From the NCBI GenBank assembly GCA_938005545.1, contig CALKXV010000009.1, positions 248,001 to 312,000 of the forward strand: DNA of 64,000 nucleotides, in the 5' to 3' direction. Source of the stretch: an uncultured Paracoccaceae bacterium. GTDB lineage: Bacteria; Pseudomonadota; Alphaproteobacteria; Rhodobacterales; Rhodobacteraceae. Both the position numbers and the translations under genes were made by a program. Of this stretch, positions 7,876 through 16,237 are shown piece after piece. Each line of letters starts with the position of its first letter. Position 1 is the stretch's first letter. Under the pieces are notes generated by a model. The model searched no databases. It saw nothing but the letters and a program-made list of their open reading frames with translations, and was not told where the DNA came from.

Positions 7876-9088
7876 GCGCAGCACCAAGATCAACGTCGCC
7901 CCGTTCGATAACCATCAAATATTCGCCAATCAGCTGGTCCCACCGGTATCGGTTCGCGATCCTGCTTAACACCTTTGCGTGGTTCGCCACGGTCTTTGAG
8001 CCTCGCGATAGCAGCCGTTTTATGGCATCCGCAAATGCAGTCGCGTCCGCAGGATCATCCAGCAATTCAATGCAATCCGCCATCTCAGGCCATTCTTCCA
8101 GAAGCGTAATATTAGTGTCCCTCGACGCGATAATCGGTTTCCCGGCCGCCATCGCCTCTAGCACCGAAACCGGCAAACCTTCAACGTCGCCGTTCGTTGA
8201 CACAGATGAGAAAATCATCGAAAAACAATCATCGAAAAACTGCTGCTTTTCATCGCCAGTGATGAACCCGGTGAACGTCACATCTGACTCCTCTGGCATG
8301 GCCTTTATACTGTCTGCATCCTCACCATCCCCAGCAATCGCTATCTTGGGACGATGTCCGGCTTTGGCCATCATCTCGGCCGCAGCAATCAGGTGGTTGA
8401 TTCCTTTTTTGCGGGACAGGCGCGATATCGTTCCCAATGCGTATTTGTAATTATCAGACTCTGTTAGGTCGGGTGCGTCGGACACCTGCATCGCCACCCC
8501 CATAGGAAGGACATTGCACAGCAAGCCGGGTACAATTTCTTGGGCGGTGTGGCGTTGATTAATATTCACGCAGAAAAACGCCTGCGCGTTGGTTAAAATA
8601 CGACGCGCCAATAAGGTGCCAAACCGACCAAGCTTTTGAAACACAGCCAAATCGGACGAATGGTTTTGTAAAATATACGGCACGCCAGTAGACCGGTTAA
8701 GCCGTTGTGCGACAACCCCCTGAGGCATCACCCAATGCGCGTAGATCAGGTCAATGTTATGATCTTTGATTAACCGCTTTGCCGCACGATACTGCGCCCA
8801 TAAATAGAACGGTATTTGCAATGCCAGCAATGGGTTGCGTCGCAAATTCGGCATGATCGCCGGATATGCAAGACGTTGCCACTGCACAGGCCACATATAG
8901 CGAAAGCGCTGAACTGAATTTCCATTGTTCTGCTCGGCTGTTGCTGCCTGCGCATCATGCGGGGCAAGAATGTATAAGTTGTCATCAGGCCGAGCCTGTT
9001 TCCACGCCGTGGCTTGTTCCAAAACAAACGGTGCTTGGTGATCCCCTTCAAAACGCGGCAGCGTCGATGTCAGGAACAAAACATTCAT
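7844..9088 (-). CDS. GT-B glycosyltransferase, family 4 type
   Basis: The 414-residue protein has the two-domain GT-B layout. The N-terminal domain starts MNVLFLTSTLPRFEGDHQAPFV. The C-terminal Glycos_transf_1 domain has GTISRLSRKKGINHLI, IAGDGEDADSI, and the EGLPVSVLEAMAAGKPIIAS motif with the conserved E-x7-E spacing. Such enzymes move a sugar from a nucleotide donor to a lipid-linked or protein acceptor. Its tail overlaps the pyruvyl transferase gene on the other strand by 32 bases. It is part of the small polysaccharide set; donor and acceptor cannot be read from sequence. Confidence 0.9.
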   Translation of the reverse strand: MNVLFLTSTLPRFEGDHQAPFVLEQATAWKQARPDDNLYILAPHDAQAATAEQNNGNSVQRFRYMWPVQWQRLAYPAIMPNLRRNPLLALQIPFYLWAQYRAAKRLIKDHNIDLIYAHWVMPQGVVAQRLNRSTGVPYILQNHSSDLAVFQKLGRFGTLLARRILTNAQAFFCVNINQRHTAQEIVPGLLCNVLPMGVAMQVSDAPDLTESDNYKYALGTISRLSRKKGINHLIAAAEMMAKAGHRPKIAIAGDGEDADSIKAMPEESDVTFTGFITGDEKQQFFDDCFSMIFSSVSTNGDVEGLPVSVLEAMAAGKPIIASRDTNITLLEEWPEMADCIELLDDPADATAFADAIKRLLSRGSKTVANHAKVLSRIANRYRWDQLIGEYLMVIERGDVDLGAAPSRSNALADR

Positions 9089-9462
9089 CTCACCGTCCTT
9101 AAAGTCACGCAGTTATCAGTCGAAATCGATAGATTTTCGCGTATCGCAGCAAGGCAGCCTTAGCAATTGAAAAATCTATAGCCTTCAGAATGCTCGCTCA
9201 CAGGATAACTTATTCATTTGTAAATTCCCATCAAACGACCTGACCTCAATGAATATGACCTTTGATCGTTGCCGCCCGAAATCCGGGCATACAGCTCACC
9301 GAATTGGTGGCCAATAGATGACTCCATTTTGATACCTGCGGCCGCGCGCAGCATGGCAAGATATGTGCGGCACAGATGCAAAGGTCCGCTAATGGGATGA
9401 ACCGGCTGCTTCACCCAGCAGGATAGGCGGAGCCTAGTTCATCTGCATATAGGAGAAGTAGC
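9089..9462. other. Intergenic region upstream of the IS110 fragment
   Basis: About 370 bases separate the glycosyltransferase from the transposase fragment. A minus-strand frame (9214-9414, GTG start) encodes 66 residues including LCRTYLAMLRAAAGIKMESS and FGELYARISGG. This looks protein-like but I cannot assign a family. Its 5' end coincides with the presumed left flank of the insertion sequence, so it may be the tail of an interrupted gene. Nothing else is seen. Confidence 0.35.
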
Positions 9463-9982
9463 ATGGCGAAGACAGACTTTGACGAACTGATGTCGATTGG
9501 CATCGATATCGGCAAAGACACGTTTCATTTGGTTGGTTTTGACCAAGATGGACAGCGCGTTCTGCGCAAGCAGATCAAGCGCCTTGCTTTGATAGCGACG
9601 GTCGAGAAGTTGCCGCGTTGTGTAGTCGGCATGGACGCGTGTCTGAGCCCTCACTTTGTCACCCGCACCCTGCGAAATATGGGTTTTGAGCCTCGGATCA
9701 TCCCTGCGATTTACGTAAAGCCGTTCAACAAAGGTCAGAAGAACGACTACAACGATGCTGAGGCCATCGCAGAGGCTGCGCTGCGGCCGAACTTGAAGGC
9801 GGTCTCCGAGAAGACGCAGGACCAGCTCGACTTACAGGCGTTGTATCGTGTGCGCTCACGTTTGGTGTCGCGTCGGACAGCGACGATCAATCAGATCCGC
9901 GCCTTTCTGATCGAACAAGGGATCACTGTCCGCAAAGGCCTGCGCGCGCTGAAGAATTCTTTTGAGACGATCCTGGAGGTCC
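9463..9982 (+). pseudogene. IS110-family transposase, 3'-truncated
   Basis: The start of an IS110-type transposase is clear. It has the DEDD-type N-terminal domain with IGIDIGKDTFHLVGF (first Asp), GMDACLSPHFVTRTL, and KGQKNDYNDAEAIAEAAL (later acidic pair). It is followed by the linker LYRVRSRLVSRRTATINQIRAFLIEQG. A ribosome-binding site AGGAG precedes the ATG. Homology stops at about 9980, where the frame runs antisense into an integrase fragment up to 10071. The C-terminal Transposase_20 domain is absent, so it cannot be active. The element ends were not identified; the truncation point is approximate. Confidence 0.85.
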
Positions 9983-10169
9983 GTAAGGGCGCACCCCTCT
10001 TATTCTTCTGTCCTTTGACGACAACTCGGACGATCCAGCGCCGTGCACCGGACGGGTCCACAACCAAGTAAAGCCCGTTCCCGTCCCCGTGACGCCCAGC
10101 GCCAAGGTTCTCAACCAGTTTCTTCGTCAGCTTGCCGGACAAAGCCATTCCAAAAATACCACGTTCCAT
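9983..10169 (-). pseudogene. Tyrosine integrase, N-terminal DUF4102 fragment
   Basis: The frame begins at ATG 10169 or 10148. It encodes LTKKLVENLGAGRHGDGNGL followed by YLVVDPSGARRWIVRVVVKG, the N-terminal arm-binding domain of phage and island integrases. It breaks off at about 9983, where sequence from the IS110 fragment begins, so the core-binding and catalytic domains are lost. It lies 131 bases from the 3' end of tRNA-Ser, the usual place of an integrase that used this tRNA as attachment site. It is a remnant of an integrated island or phage. Confidence 0.8.
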
Positions 10170-10299
10170 ACCACTCAAAAAATCAATATAGGCATCATCG
10201 AAAGAAACTCAACACAAAGCCGAACTGTAGATACGGCCAACAAAACAAAAGAAAAATGCCGCCCAAGGCGACCAATTCAAATTCACGACAATGCCAGAC

Positions 10300-10389
10300 T
10301 GGCGGAGGAGGTGGGATTCGAACCCACGGTAGACTTTCACCTACGTCGGTTTTCAAGACCGGTGCATTCGACCACTCTGCCACTCCTCC
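10300..10389 (-). tRNA. tRNA-Ser (anticodon UGA)
   Basis: The minus strand reads a 90-base tRNA with acceptor arms GGAGGAG and CTCCTCC, a G discriminator, and an encoded CCA end at 10300-10302. It has a long variable arm (class II, GTAGGTGAAAGTCTAC), a TTCGAAT T-loop, and the anticodon TGA at plus positions 10353-10355. This is serine UCA-type. Its 3' end faces the integrase fragment, so it probably was an attB site. Confidence 0.95.
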
Positions 10390-10564
10390 GACCGGCACTT
10401 CCTAGCGATCCTTTTGCGATTCTGAAAGGCCCAAGCTTGGCATTGGTTTGCCTGTGGCTCGGATGCTCCCTTTCCTTACCGGTGTCTTGCGGATAAACTG
10501 CATCGAAAGAGCCCTCAATGGGCCACCCAACCATCCGAACCCAACGTGGCCGGAGGAGCAGAAC

Positions 10565-11617
10565 ATGAGAATTGCGGTAAAAACGGCAGCCCTATCTTCG
10601 CTGTGTTTCCTGACATTGGCAGCGTGCGAAGACGGGCAAGGTTTCCCCAGCTTCGGCGACACCACGTCAGAATCTGAAGGTGCGGAAACCACCGAAGTAG
10701 CACAACAGGGACCGACCTCTGTTCTGAAAGATGTTGAAAGACCTGATATCTTCAACGTCACCGAAGCCGCACTTTGGGACGGTCGCCCCTCGCTTGGTGG
10801 CGTCTGGGTCGCGCATCCGGACATTACAACGCCAGAACGCGTGATCCTGACCAACACATCCAACGGCAAAACCATTCCGGGCGCCCTGTTCCGCCGCGAA
10901 AGAAACAACCCCGGACCAAGCATTCAGGTGTCGTCTGACGCCGCTTCGGCCTTGGGAATGTTGGCGGGTCAACCGACTGAACTGACTGTGCTTGTTGTAC
11001 GTCAGGAAGAAGTTGTTATCGAACCCGCTCCGTTGCCGGAATCCGAGGACGCCCCATTGTCGGCCGAAGAACTCGCCGCTGCAGGTGTGGTCGACGACAG
11101 TGGCGCTGGTGAACCGCTGACCGAAACCGAAGAACCAAAGCGAGGTAATTTCTTCCAACGCCTGTTCGGTCGGCCGGAAGCGCCTGCTGCGGCGGTTGTA
11201 ACGATCGAAGGCGACCCGATTGAATTGACCGACGGAACCTCGACACCCAGTGTGGAAACAACACCACTTGACCCTGTGGCGACCAGTGCCGCCGCTGCGA
11301 TTACGCGCGCGGAAGCCACTGACAAACCTGTTGCGCGCCCAACCCGTGAAGTTGCGGCACCGCCCGCAGCGCCGGCGTCTGGAGTTAAAAACCCCTTTAT
11401 TCAGATCGGATTGTTTAGCGTCGAAGCCAATGCTGATGCGGCGGCGGCCAATCTTCGCCAATCCGGCATTGTTCCATTGATCCAGACCAGCGATTCCAAT
11501 GGTGGGCTGATGTGGCGCGTGCGTGTTGGGCCGGTTTCCAACGCCGATGATCAGGCTGCTCTTCTCGCTCAGGTAAAAAGCCTGGGCTATACAGATGCGT
11601 TCCTAACCCCAGAATAA
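10565..11617 (+). CDS. SPOR-domain lipoprotein
   Basis: The start at ATG 10565 has GGAGG 9-10 bases upstream and opens a lipoprotein signal with the lipobox LTLAAC. The 350-residue product has an acidic, Pro/Ala-rich middle and a C-terminal SPOR domain (about 275-350) beginning NPFIQIGLFSVEANADAAAANL and ending RVRVGPVSN...LGYTDAFLTPE. SPOR domains bind peptidoglycan stripped of stem peptides at the division septum. The next gene, 14 bases downstream, is a D,D-carboxypeptidase that trims stem peptides, which supports a shared envelope or division role. The middle region is not recognised. Confidence 0.85.
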   Translation: MRIAVKTAALSSLCFLTLAACEDGQGFPSFGDTTSESEGAETTEVAQQGPTSVLKDVERPDIFNVTEAALWDGRPSLGGVWVAHPDITTPERVILTNTSNGKTIPGALFRRERNNPGPSIQVSSDAASALGMLAGQPTELTVLVVRQEEVVIEPAPLPESEDAPLSAEELAAAGVVDDSGAGEPLTETEEPKRGNFFQRLFGRPEAPAAAVVTIEGDPIELTDGTSTPSVETTPLDPVATSAAAAITRAEATDKPVARPTREVAAPPAAPASGVKNPFIQIGLFSVEANADAAAANLRQSGIVPLIQTSDSNGGLMWRVRVGPVSNADDQAALLAQVKSLGYTDAFLTPE

Positions 11618-11631
11618 CGGAGGCTTGCGCC

Positions 11632-12807
11632 ATGGTCCGTCGTACCGTCGCTTTCTTGATCGTCGCTGTCATCTCGGCCTGTGGCGTTACGCCCGAGCCT
11701 GCCCGCGCAGCCTATGAAACCCAATCAACCGCCGCTGTACTATACGATGTAACAACCGATACGATTTTGTTCGAAAAGAACGCAGACGCGGCGTTACCAC
11801 CGGCGTCGATGTCAAAACTGATGACGCTTTATATGCTGTTTGAAGCTTTGCGGGATGGCCGTGTTACGCTTGATACAACGTTCTCTGTGTCGACCCGCGC
11901 GCGCCAGATGGGTGGCTCGACCATGTTTTTGGACGAAACCGACCGGCCCAGCGTTGAAGACCTGATCAAAGGTATCGTCGTTCAGTCCGGCAATGATGCC
12001 TGCGTGGTTGTTGCCGAAGGTCTGGCAGGTACAGAAGATGCCTTTGCGCGTCAGATGAATGCGCGTGGCGTCGAAATCGGGCTTCGCAATTCCACCTTTG
12101 CCAATGCCAGCGGCTGGCCAAATCCAAACCACCGGATGAGCGTGCGTGATCTGGCGCGTCTGGCCTCGCTGATTATCACTGAATTCCCCGAATATTATGG
12201 CTATTTCGCGCTGGAAGAGTTCGACTTCGATGGTCGTTCGCCCTCAAACCGCTTCAACCGAAACCCTGTTCTGGGCCTTGGATTAGGGGCTGATGGGCTG
12301 AAAACCGGTCATACCGAAGAAGCGGGCTTCGGTCTTGTCGGATCGGCGCTCCAAGGTGATCGACGCATTGTGTTCGTCTTTACAGGCCTCAACAGCAACG
12401 CCGAACGCCGCCAGGAAGCCGAGGCGATGATCAACTGGGGATTTCGCCAGTTCATTCGCAAGAAGGTCGCCACAAAAGGTGACGCGTTGGCCGAAATCCC
12501 GGTTTGGCTTGGGGATCATCAACGGATCAATGCCATTGCAGCCGAGGATTTAGAACTTCTGGTTCCTGCCATTGGCCAAGAAAGTGTGGAATCTCGTGTT
12601 GAATACCGCACCCCCTTGGAAGCCCCAATCGTTGCGGGCGCGCCGATTGCTGAGCTGGTCGTCACCGCACCGGACATGCCGGAAAAACGGATCGAGCTGG
12701 TTGCCGACCGCGAGGTCGTACGTGGCGGGTTCCTTCCCAGGGTGCGCGCTTCAAGCAGCGTGTTGTTTGACAAGGCAATGGCACAGGTGCAAAGCCTTTT
12801 GGAATGA
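11632..12807 (+). CDS. D-alanyl-D-alanine carboxypeptidase (PBP5/6 type)
   Basis: This 391-residue exported serine peptidase has a signal sequence ending near ARA. Its three active-site motifs are SMSK (serine within PASMSKLMT), SGN in VQSGNDACV, and KTG in LKTGHTEEAGFG. The C-terminal part (about 270-375) is the beta-rich PBP5 C-terminal domain, with a terminal amphipathic segment for membrane attachment. It removes the terminal D-Ala from peptidoglycan stem pentapeptides in the periplasm. It lies between a SPOR lipoprotein and tmk, overlapping tmk by four bases. Confidence 0.94.
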   Translation: MVRRTVAFLIVAVISACGVTPEPARAAYETQSTAAVLYDVTTDTILFEKNADAALPPASMSKLMTLYMLFEALRDGRVTLDTTFSVSTRARQMGGSTMFLDETDRPSVEDLIKGIVVQSGNDACVVVAEGLAGTEDAFARQMNARGVEIGLRNSTFANASGWPNPNHRMSVRDLARLASLIITEFPEYYGYFALEEFDFDGRSPSNRFNRNPVLGLGLGADGLKTGHTEEAGFGLVGSALQGDRRIVFVFTGLNSNAERRQEAEAMINWGFRQFIRKKVATKGDALAEIPVWLGDHQRINAIAAEDLELLVPAIGQESVESRVEYRTPLEAPIVAGAPIAELVVTAPDMPEKRIELVADREVVRGGFLPRVRASSSVLFDKAMAQVQSLLE

Positions 12808-13424
12808 CGCCTGCGCGATTTATTACTTTTGAAGGCATTGATGGTTCGGGCAAGTCCACCCAGGCCCGCCTTTTGGCTGCATATCTGAAATCCAAAGACA
12901 TCGACGTTGTACTGACGCGCGAACCGGGCGGATCACCCGGCGCCGAAGAAATCCGCAAATTGCTGGTCGAAGGCGCGCCGGATCGATGGTCGGGCGAAAC
13001 AGAAATCCTGTTGTTCACCGCAGCCCGTCGTGACCATCTGGAAAAAACCATACGACCTGCTCTGGAACGCGGTGCGGTGGTTATCTCGGACAGATTTGCC
13101 GATTCAACCCGAATTTACCAAGGCGCCGCACGTGGAGATCTTCGCGATATCGTCGACCAACTGCACAACGCGGTGATTGGTTTGGAACCCGATCTGACCT
13201 TCGTCATCGACATGGACCCCGCCGAGGCTTTGCGACGCGGATTGGCGCGACAAAGCGGCGAAGACCGGTTCGAAGAATTGGGGCAATCGTTTCAAGAACA
13301 GCTGCGCGACGGATTCCATACTTTGGTCAGCGACAACCCTGGACGCTGTCATATGATCGACGGCCAACGTGATCCGAACGCCATTGCCCACGATGTGGCG
13401 TTGATCTTTGAGATGTCCAAGTGA
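12804..13424 (+). CDS. tmk: Thymidylate kinase
   Basis: The 206-residue enzyme phosphorylates dTMP to dTDP in the cytoplasm. It shows the P-loop FEGIDGSGKST at 8-18, the DR(Y/F) region VISDRFADST, and TREPGGSPGAEEIR in the substrate-binding region. Length is normal for the family. It overlaps the carboxypeptidase gene upstream and holB downstream by four bases each, so it sits in a translationally coupled run. Confidence 0.96.
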   Translation: MTPARFITFEGIDGSGKSTQARLLAAYLKSKDIDVVLTREPGGSPGAEEIRKLLVEGAPDRWSGETEILLFTAARRDHLEKTIRPALERGAVVISDRFADSTRIYQGAARGDLRDIVDQLHNAVIGLEPDLTFVIDMDPAEALRRGLARQSGEDRFEELGQSFQEQLRDGFHTLVSDNPGRCHMIDGQRDPNAIAHDVALIFEMSK

Positions 13425-14548
13425 GCGACGATGATCTGCCCGAAGCCGACCGGGCTGCCGGTGCGCCGCATCCGCGCGAAACCTTCGGGCTTTTCGGGCA
13501 TGAAGCCGCCGAGACCGAAGCGCTGAACGCCCTAACCGGCGACCGCATGCACCACGCCTGGCTTTTGACCGGCCCAAAGGGCATCGGTAAAGCCACCCTT
13601 GCCTGGCGCATGGCGCGGTTCCTTCTGGCCAAGGCACCGGCACCTGCGCGCGCTGGCATGTTTGATGATCTCCCCCCGGAACCGACGCCAACCCGTCTGG
13701 ATGTCCGCCCGGATCACCCCGTGGCCCAAAGACTTTCGGCCCTGTCTGAACCCGGCTGCCTTTTGATCCGGCGGGCGTGGGATCATGATCGCAAACGGCT
13801 CAAAACCCAGATCACTGTGGAAGAAGTGCGCAAACTCAACGGGTTCTTTGGCCTTAGCGCGACGGATGGCGGCCACCGCGTTGTAATTGTGGACAGCGCG
13901 GATGAGATGAACCCTTCGGCGGCAAATGCCTTGTTGAAGGTGCTTGAAGAACCCCCGAAAGGCGCTGTTCTGATCCTGATCAGTCATCAACCTGCGCGAC
14001 TTTTGCCAACGATCCGGTCACGTTGCCGGGTTCTGCGCATGTCGGAAGTGGGGCTTGAGGCTATGCAGAACGCGCTGTCTGCGTCAGACATTGAGCTTGA
14101 TGACACAAGCCCCGCATTGTTTGAGCTGGCTCAAGGATCAGTGGGTGCAGCAATCCGGCTTCAGGTGGAGGGCGGATTGGAGCTATATGCCGAAATCATG
14201 AATGTGATCGGCACGACACCTTCAATGGATCGCCAGCGCCTTGCAAAGATGGTGGAACGGGTGGCCGCGCGCGGGGCCGAGGCCCGGCTGGAACTTGCCG
14301 TCACCCTGTTGGATCTGGCCCTGACCCGCATGGCGCGCGCTGGTGCGGGTGTTCTGCCAAGCCATGAGGCTTGCCCGGGCGAAACCGAGCTTTTGACCCG
14401 CCTTGGGGCTGCGCCGGGGCGTGCGCAACTTTGGGCCGGTCTTCAACAGGAATTGTCGTCGCGCATTGCCCATGGTCGCGGCGTTAACATTGATGCGGCC
14501 AGTCTTTTGACTGACGCCTTCCTTCAGATCAACGAAGCAAGCCGCTAG
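13421..14548 (+). CDS. holB: DNA polymerase III subunit delta'
   Basis: The 375-residue protein is the delta' subunit of the clamp loader. It has an AAA+ fold with GPKGIGKATLAWRMARFLL (Walker A-like, about 47-65). Further on are VVIVDSADEMNPSAANALLKVLEEPPKG and the SRC motif in TIRSRCRVL. The zinc-binding cysteines of some relatives are not obvious. The gene follows tmk with a four-base overlap, a common pairing, and precedes a TatD-family nuclease. Confidence 0.93.
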   Translation: MSDDDLPEADRAAGAPHPRETFGLFGHEAAETEALNALTGDRMHHAWLLTGPKGIGKATLAWRMARFLLAKAPAPARAGMFDDLPPEPTPTRLDVRPDHPVAQRLSALSEPGCLLIRRAWDHDRKRLKTQITVEEVRKLNGFFGLSATDGGHRVVIVDSADEMNPSAANALLKVLEEPPKGAVLILISHQPARLLPTIRSRCRVLRMSEVGLEAMQNALSASDIELDDTSPALFELAQGSVGAAIRLQVEGGLELYAEIMNVIGTTPSMDRQRLAKMVERVAARGAEARLELAVTLLDLALTRMARAGAGVLPSHEACPGETELLTRLGAAPGRAQLWAGLQQELSSRIAHGRGVNIDAASLLTDAFLQINEASR

Positions 14549-14651
14549 TATAGGGACGCCCCTTTCGGGTCGACACCTTTCGTCTCGTCGTTACCGCTTT
14601 GCGGTGCCTCCTCGGCTTGACGCCCTTGGCGAACCTACCCATACCAGAGCC

Positions 14652-15449
14652 ATGTCGCGCCCTTTGATAACAGACAGTCATTGCCATCTGGATTTCCCCC
14701 AATTCGAAGGTGAGTTGGAGGCGTTGATCGCTCGCGCATCGGAACGCGGTGTCGCCCGACTGGTGACCATCTGTACCCGGATGGGAGCCGAACCCGACGT
14801 ACGCGCCATCGCCGAAGCCCATGATCCGGTTTTCTATGCCGCTGGCACCCACCCAATGTCTGTTGCCAAAGAACCCATGGTCACCTTGGATGCGCTGTTG
14901 AACCTTGCACAGCACCCCAAATTTGTGGGCATTGGCGAAACCGGGCTGGATTACCACTACACCGTTGAAAGCAAAGATGTTCAGCAGGAAAGTCTGCGTT
15001 TGCATATTGAAGCTGCGCGGCAAACCGGCCTGCCTTTGATCATTCATTCCCGCGACGCCGATGACGATATGACCCGCATTTTAGGCGAAGAACACCGCGC
15101 TGGCTCGTACTCTTGTGTCATGCATTGCTTTTCTTCCGGTCGGACATTGGCCGAAGCCGCCTTGGACCTTGGGTTTTACTTGTCGATGTCGGGCATTGCA
15201 GCCTTCCCGAAAAGCACCGAACTTCGCGAAATTTTCGCCGCCGCCCCGGTCGAACGCATTCTGGTTGAAACCGACGCGCCCTATCTGGCGCCCCCCCCGA
15301 ACCGGGGCCAACGCAACGAACCCGCCTTTGTTGCGGATACGGCCCAGGTTGGCGCAGACGTTTTCGGGTTAGACTATGCAACCTTCGCCGCTCAGACCGA
15401 AGCCAACTTTGACCGTTTGTTTTCCAAGGCCGCCGCATGGCAGAGCTAG
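14652..15449 (+). CDS. TatD-family metal-dependent deoxyribonuclease
   Basis: The 265-residue protein starts at ATG 14652; the open frame extends to 14604 without better support. Metal ligands are seen in ITDSHCHLDF (HxH), GIGETGLDYHY (Glu), LIIHSRDAD and CVMHCFSSG (His), and LVETDAPYLAP (Asp). This is the full TatD set. Family members are cytoplasmic Mg-dependent nucleases involved in DNA repair or turnover. It overlaps the next gene, an MBL hydrolase, by 13 bases. Confidence 0.93.
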   Translation: MSRPLITDSHCHLDFPQFEGELEALIARASERGVARLVTICTRMGAEPDVRAIAEAHDPVFYAAGTHPMSVAKEPMVTLDALLNLAQHPKFVGIGETGLDYHYTVESKDVQQESLRLHIEAARQTGLPLIIHSRDADDDMTRILGEEHRAGSYSCVMHCFSSGRTLAEAALDLGFYLSMSGIAAFPKSTELREIFAAAPVERILVETDAPYLAPPPNRGQRNEPAFVADTAQVGADVFGLDYATFAAQTEANFDRLFSKAAAWQS

Positions 15450-16234
15450 TCTTCACCATCCTTGGATGCGGCTCCTCCGGTGGCGTACCGCGCATCGGCG
15501 GTCTTTGGGGCGATTGTGACCCAAAAAACCCCAAGAACATCCGACGCCGCTGTTCGCTTTTGGTCGAACGCGTCACGCAAGCGGGCAAAACTCAGGTTCT
15601 GATCGACACATCGCCTGACATGCGCCAACAACTTCTGGACGCGGGCATCACCAATCTGGACGCCGTTGTTTACACGCACGGCCACGCCGATCATGTGCAT
15701 GGGATCGATGATATGCGCCCGCTTGTGTTTGCGCGCCGTTCAAGGATGCCGGTCTGGGCCGACGCCCCAACGCAAAAGCGGCTGCTTGGCGGCTTTGAAT
15801 ATTGCTTCGTGCAAGCCGAAGGCTCGATTTACCCACCTATTCTTGACCTCAAAACAATCGACGGCGACGTGGTGATCGATGGGGCTGGTGGGACGATAAC
15901 TCTAAAGCCCTTTCTGGTCGGTCATGGGTCGATTGATGCACTTGGGTTCCGCGTCGGTGGTTTGGCCTATTTGCCGGATGTGGCCGAAATTTACGACGAG
16001 GCTTGGCCCGTTCTTGAAGACCTGGACATCTGGATCGTTGATGCGCTCCGCCGTGAACCGCATCACACCCACGCCCATTTGGATCAAACGCTGGACTGGA
16101 TCACTCGCGCCGCGCCGCGCCGCGCGGTTCTGACTGACATGCATATCGATCTGGACTACGCCACACTTCAGGCCGAAACCCCCGATCATATCGAACCGGC
16201 CTATGACGGCATGCAACTTCGTTTGCCGGACTGA
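15437..16234 (+). CDS. MBL-fold metallo-hydrolase, PhnP-like
   Basis: The 265-residue protein begins with FTILGCGSSGGVPRIGG, typical of PhnP/RNase Z-like beta-lactamase folds. It carries the dinuclear metal motif THGHADHVHG, then a further His in LVGHGSIDALGF, Asp in LPDVAEI, and His in HTHAHLD. PhnP relatives hydrolyse cyclic phosphate sugars, but this genomic neighbourhood has no phosphonate genes. The substrate is therefore open. Its start lies inside the end of the TatD gene. Confidence 0.88.
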   Translation: MAELVFTILGCGSSGGVPRIGGLWGDCDPKNPKNIRRRCSLLVERVTQAGKTQVLIDTSPDMRQQLLDAGITNLDAVVYTHGHADHVHGIDDMRPLVFARRSRMPVWADAPTQKRLLGGFEYCFVQAEGSIYPPILDLKTIDGDVVIDGAGGTITLKPFLVGHGSIDALGFRVGGLAYLPDVAEIYDEAWPVLEDLDIWIVDALRREPHHTHAHLDQTLDWITRAAPRRAVLTDMHIDLDYATLQAETPDHIEPAYDGMQLRLPD

Positions 16235-16237
16235 TTT

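Noticed and set aside
9463-10071. The full 202-codon frame as an intact small transposase
   Set aside because: The last 30 codons are antisense integrase sequence, and the C-terminal transposase domain is missing.
10084-10496. Plus-strand open frames crossing tRNA-Ser
   Set aside because: They are antisense to the tRNA and the integrase fragment and have no protein-like features.
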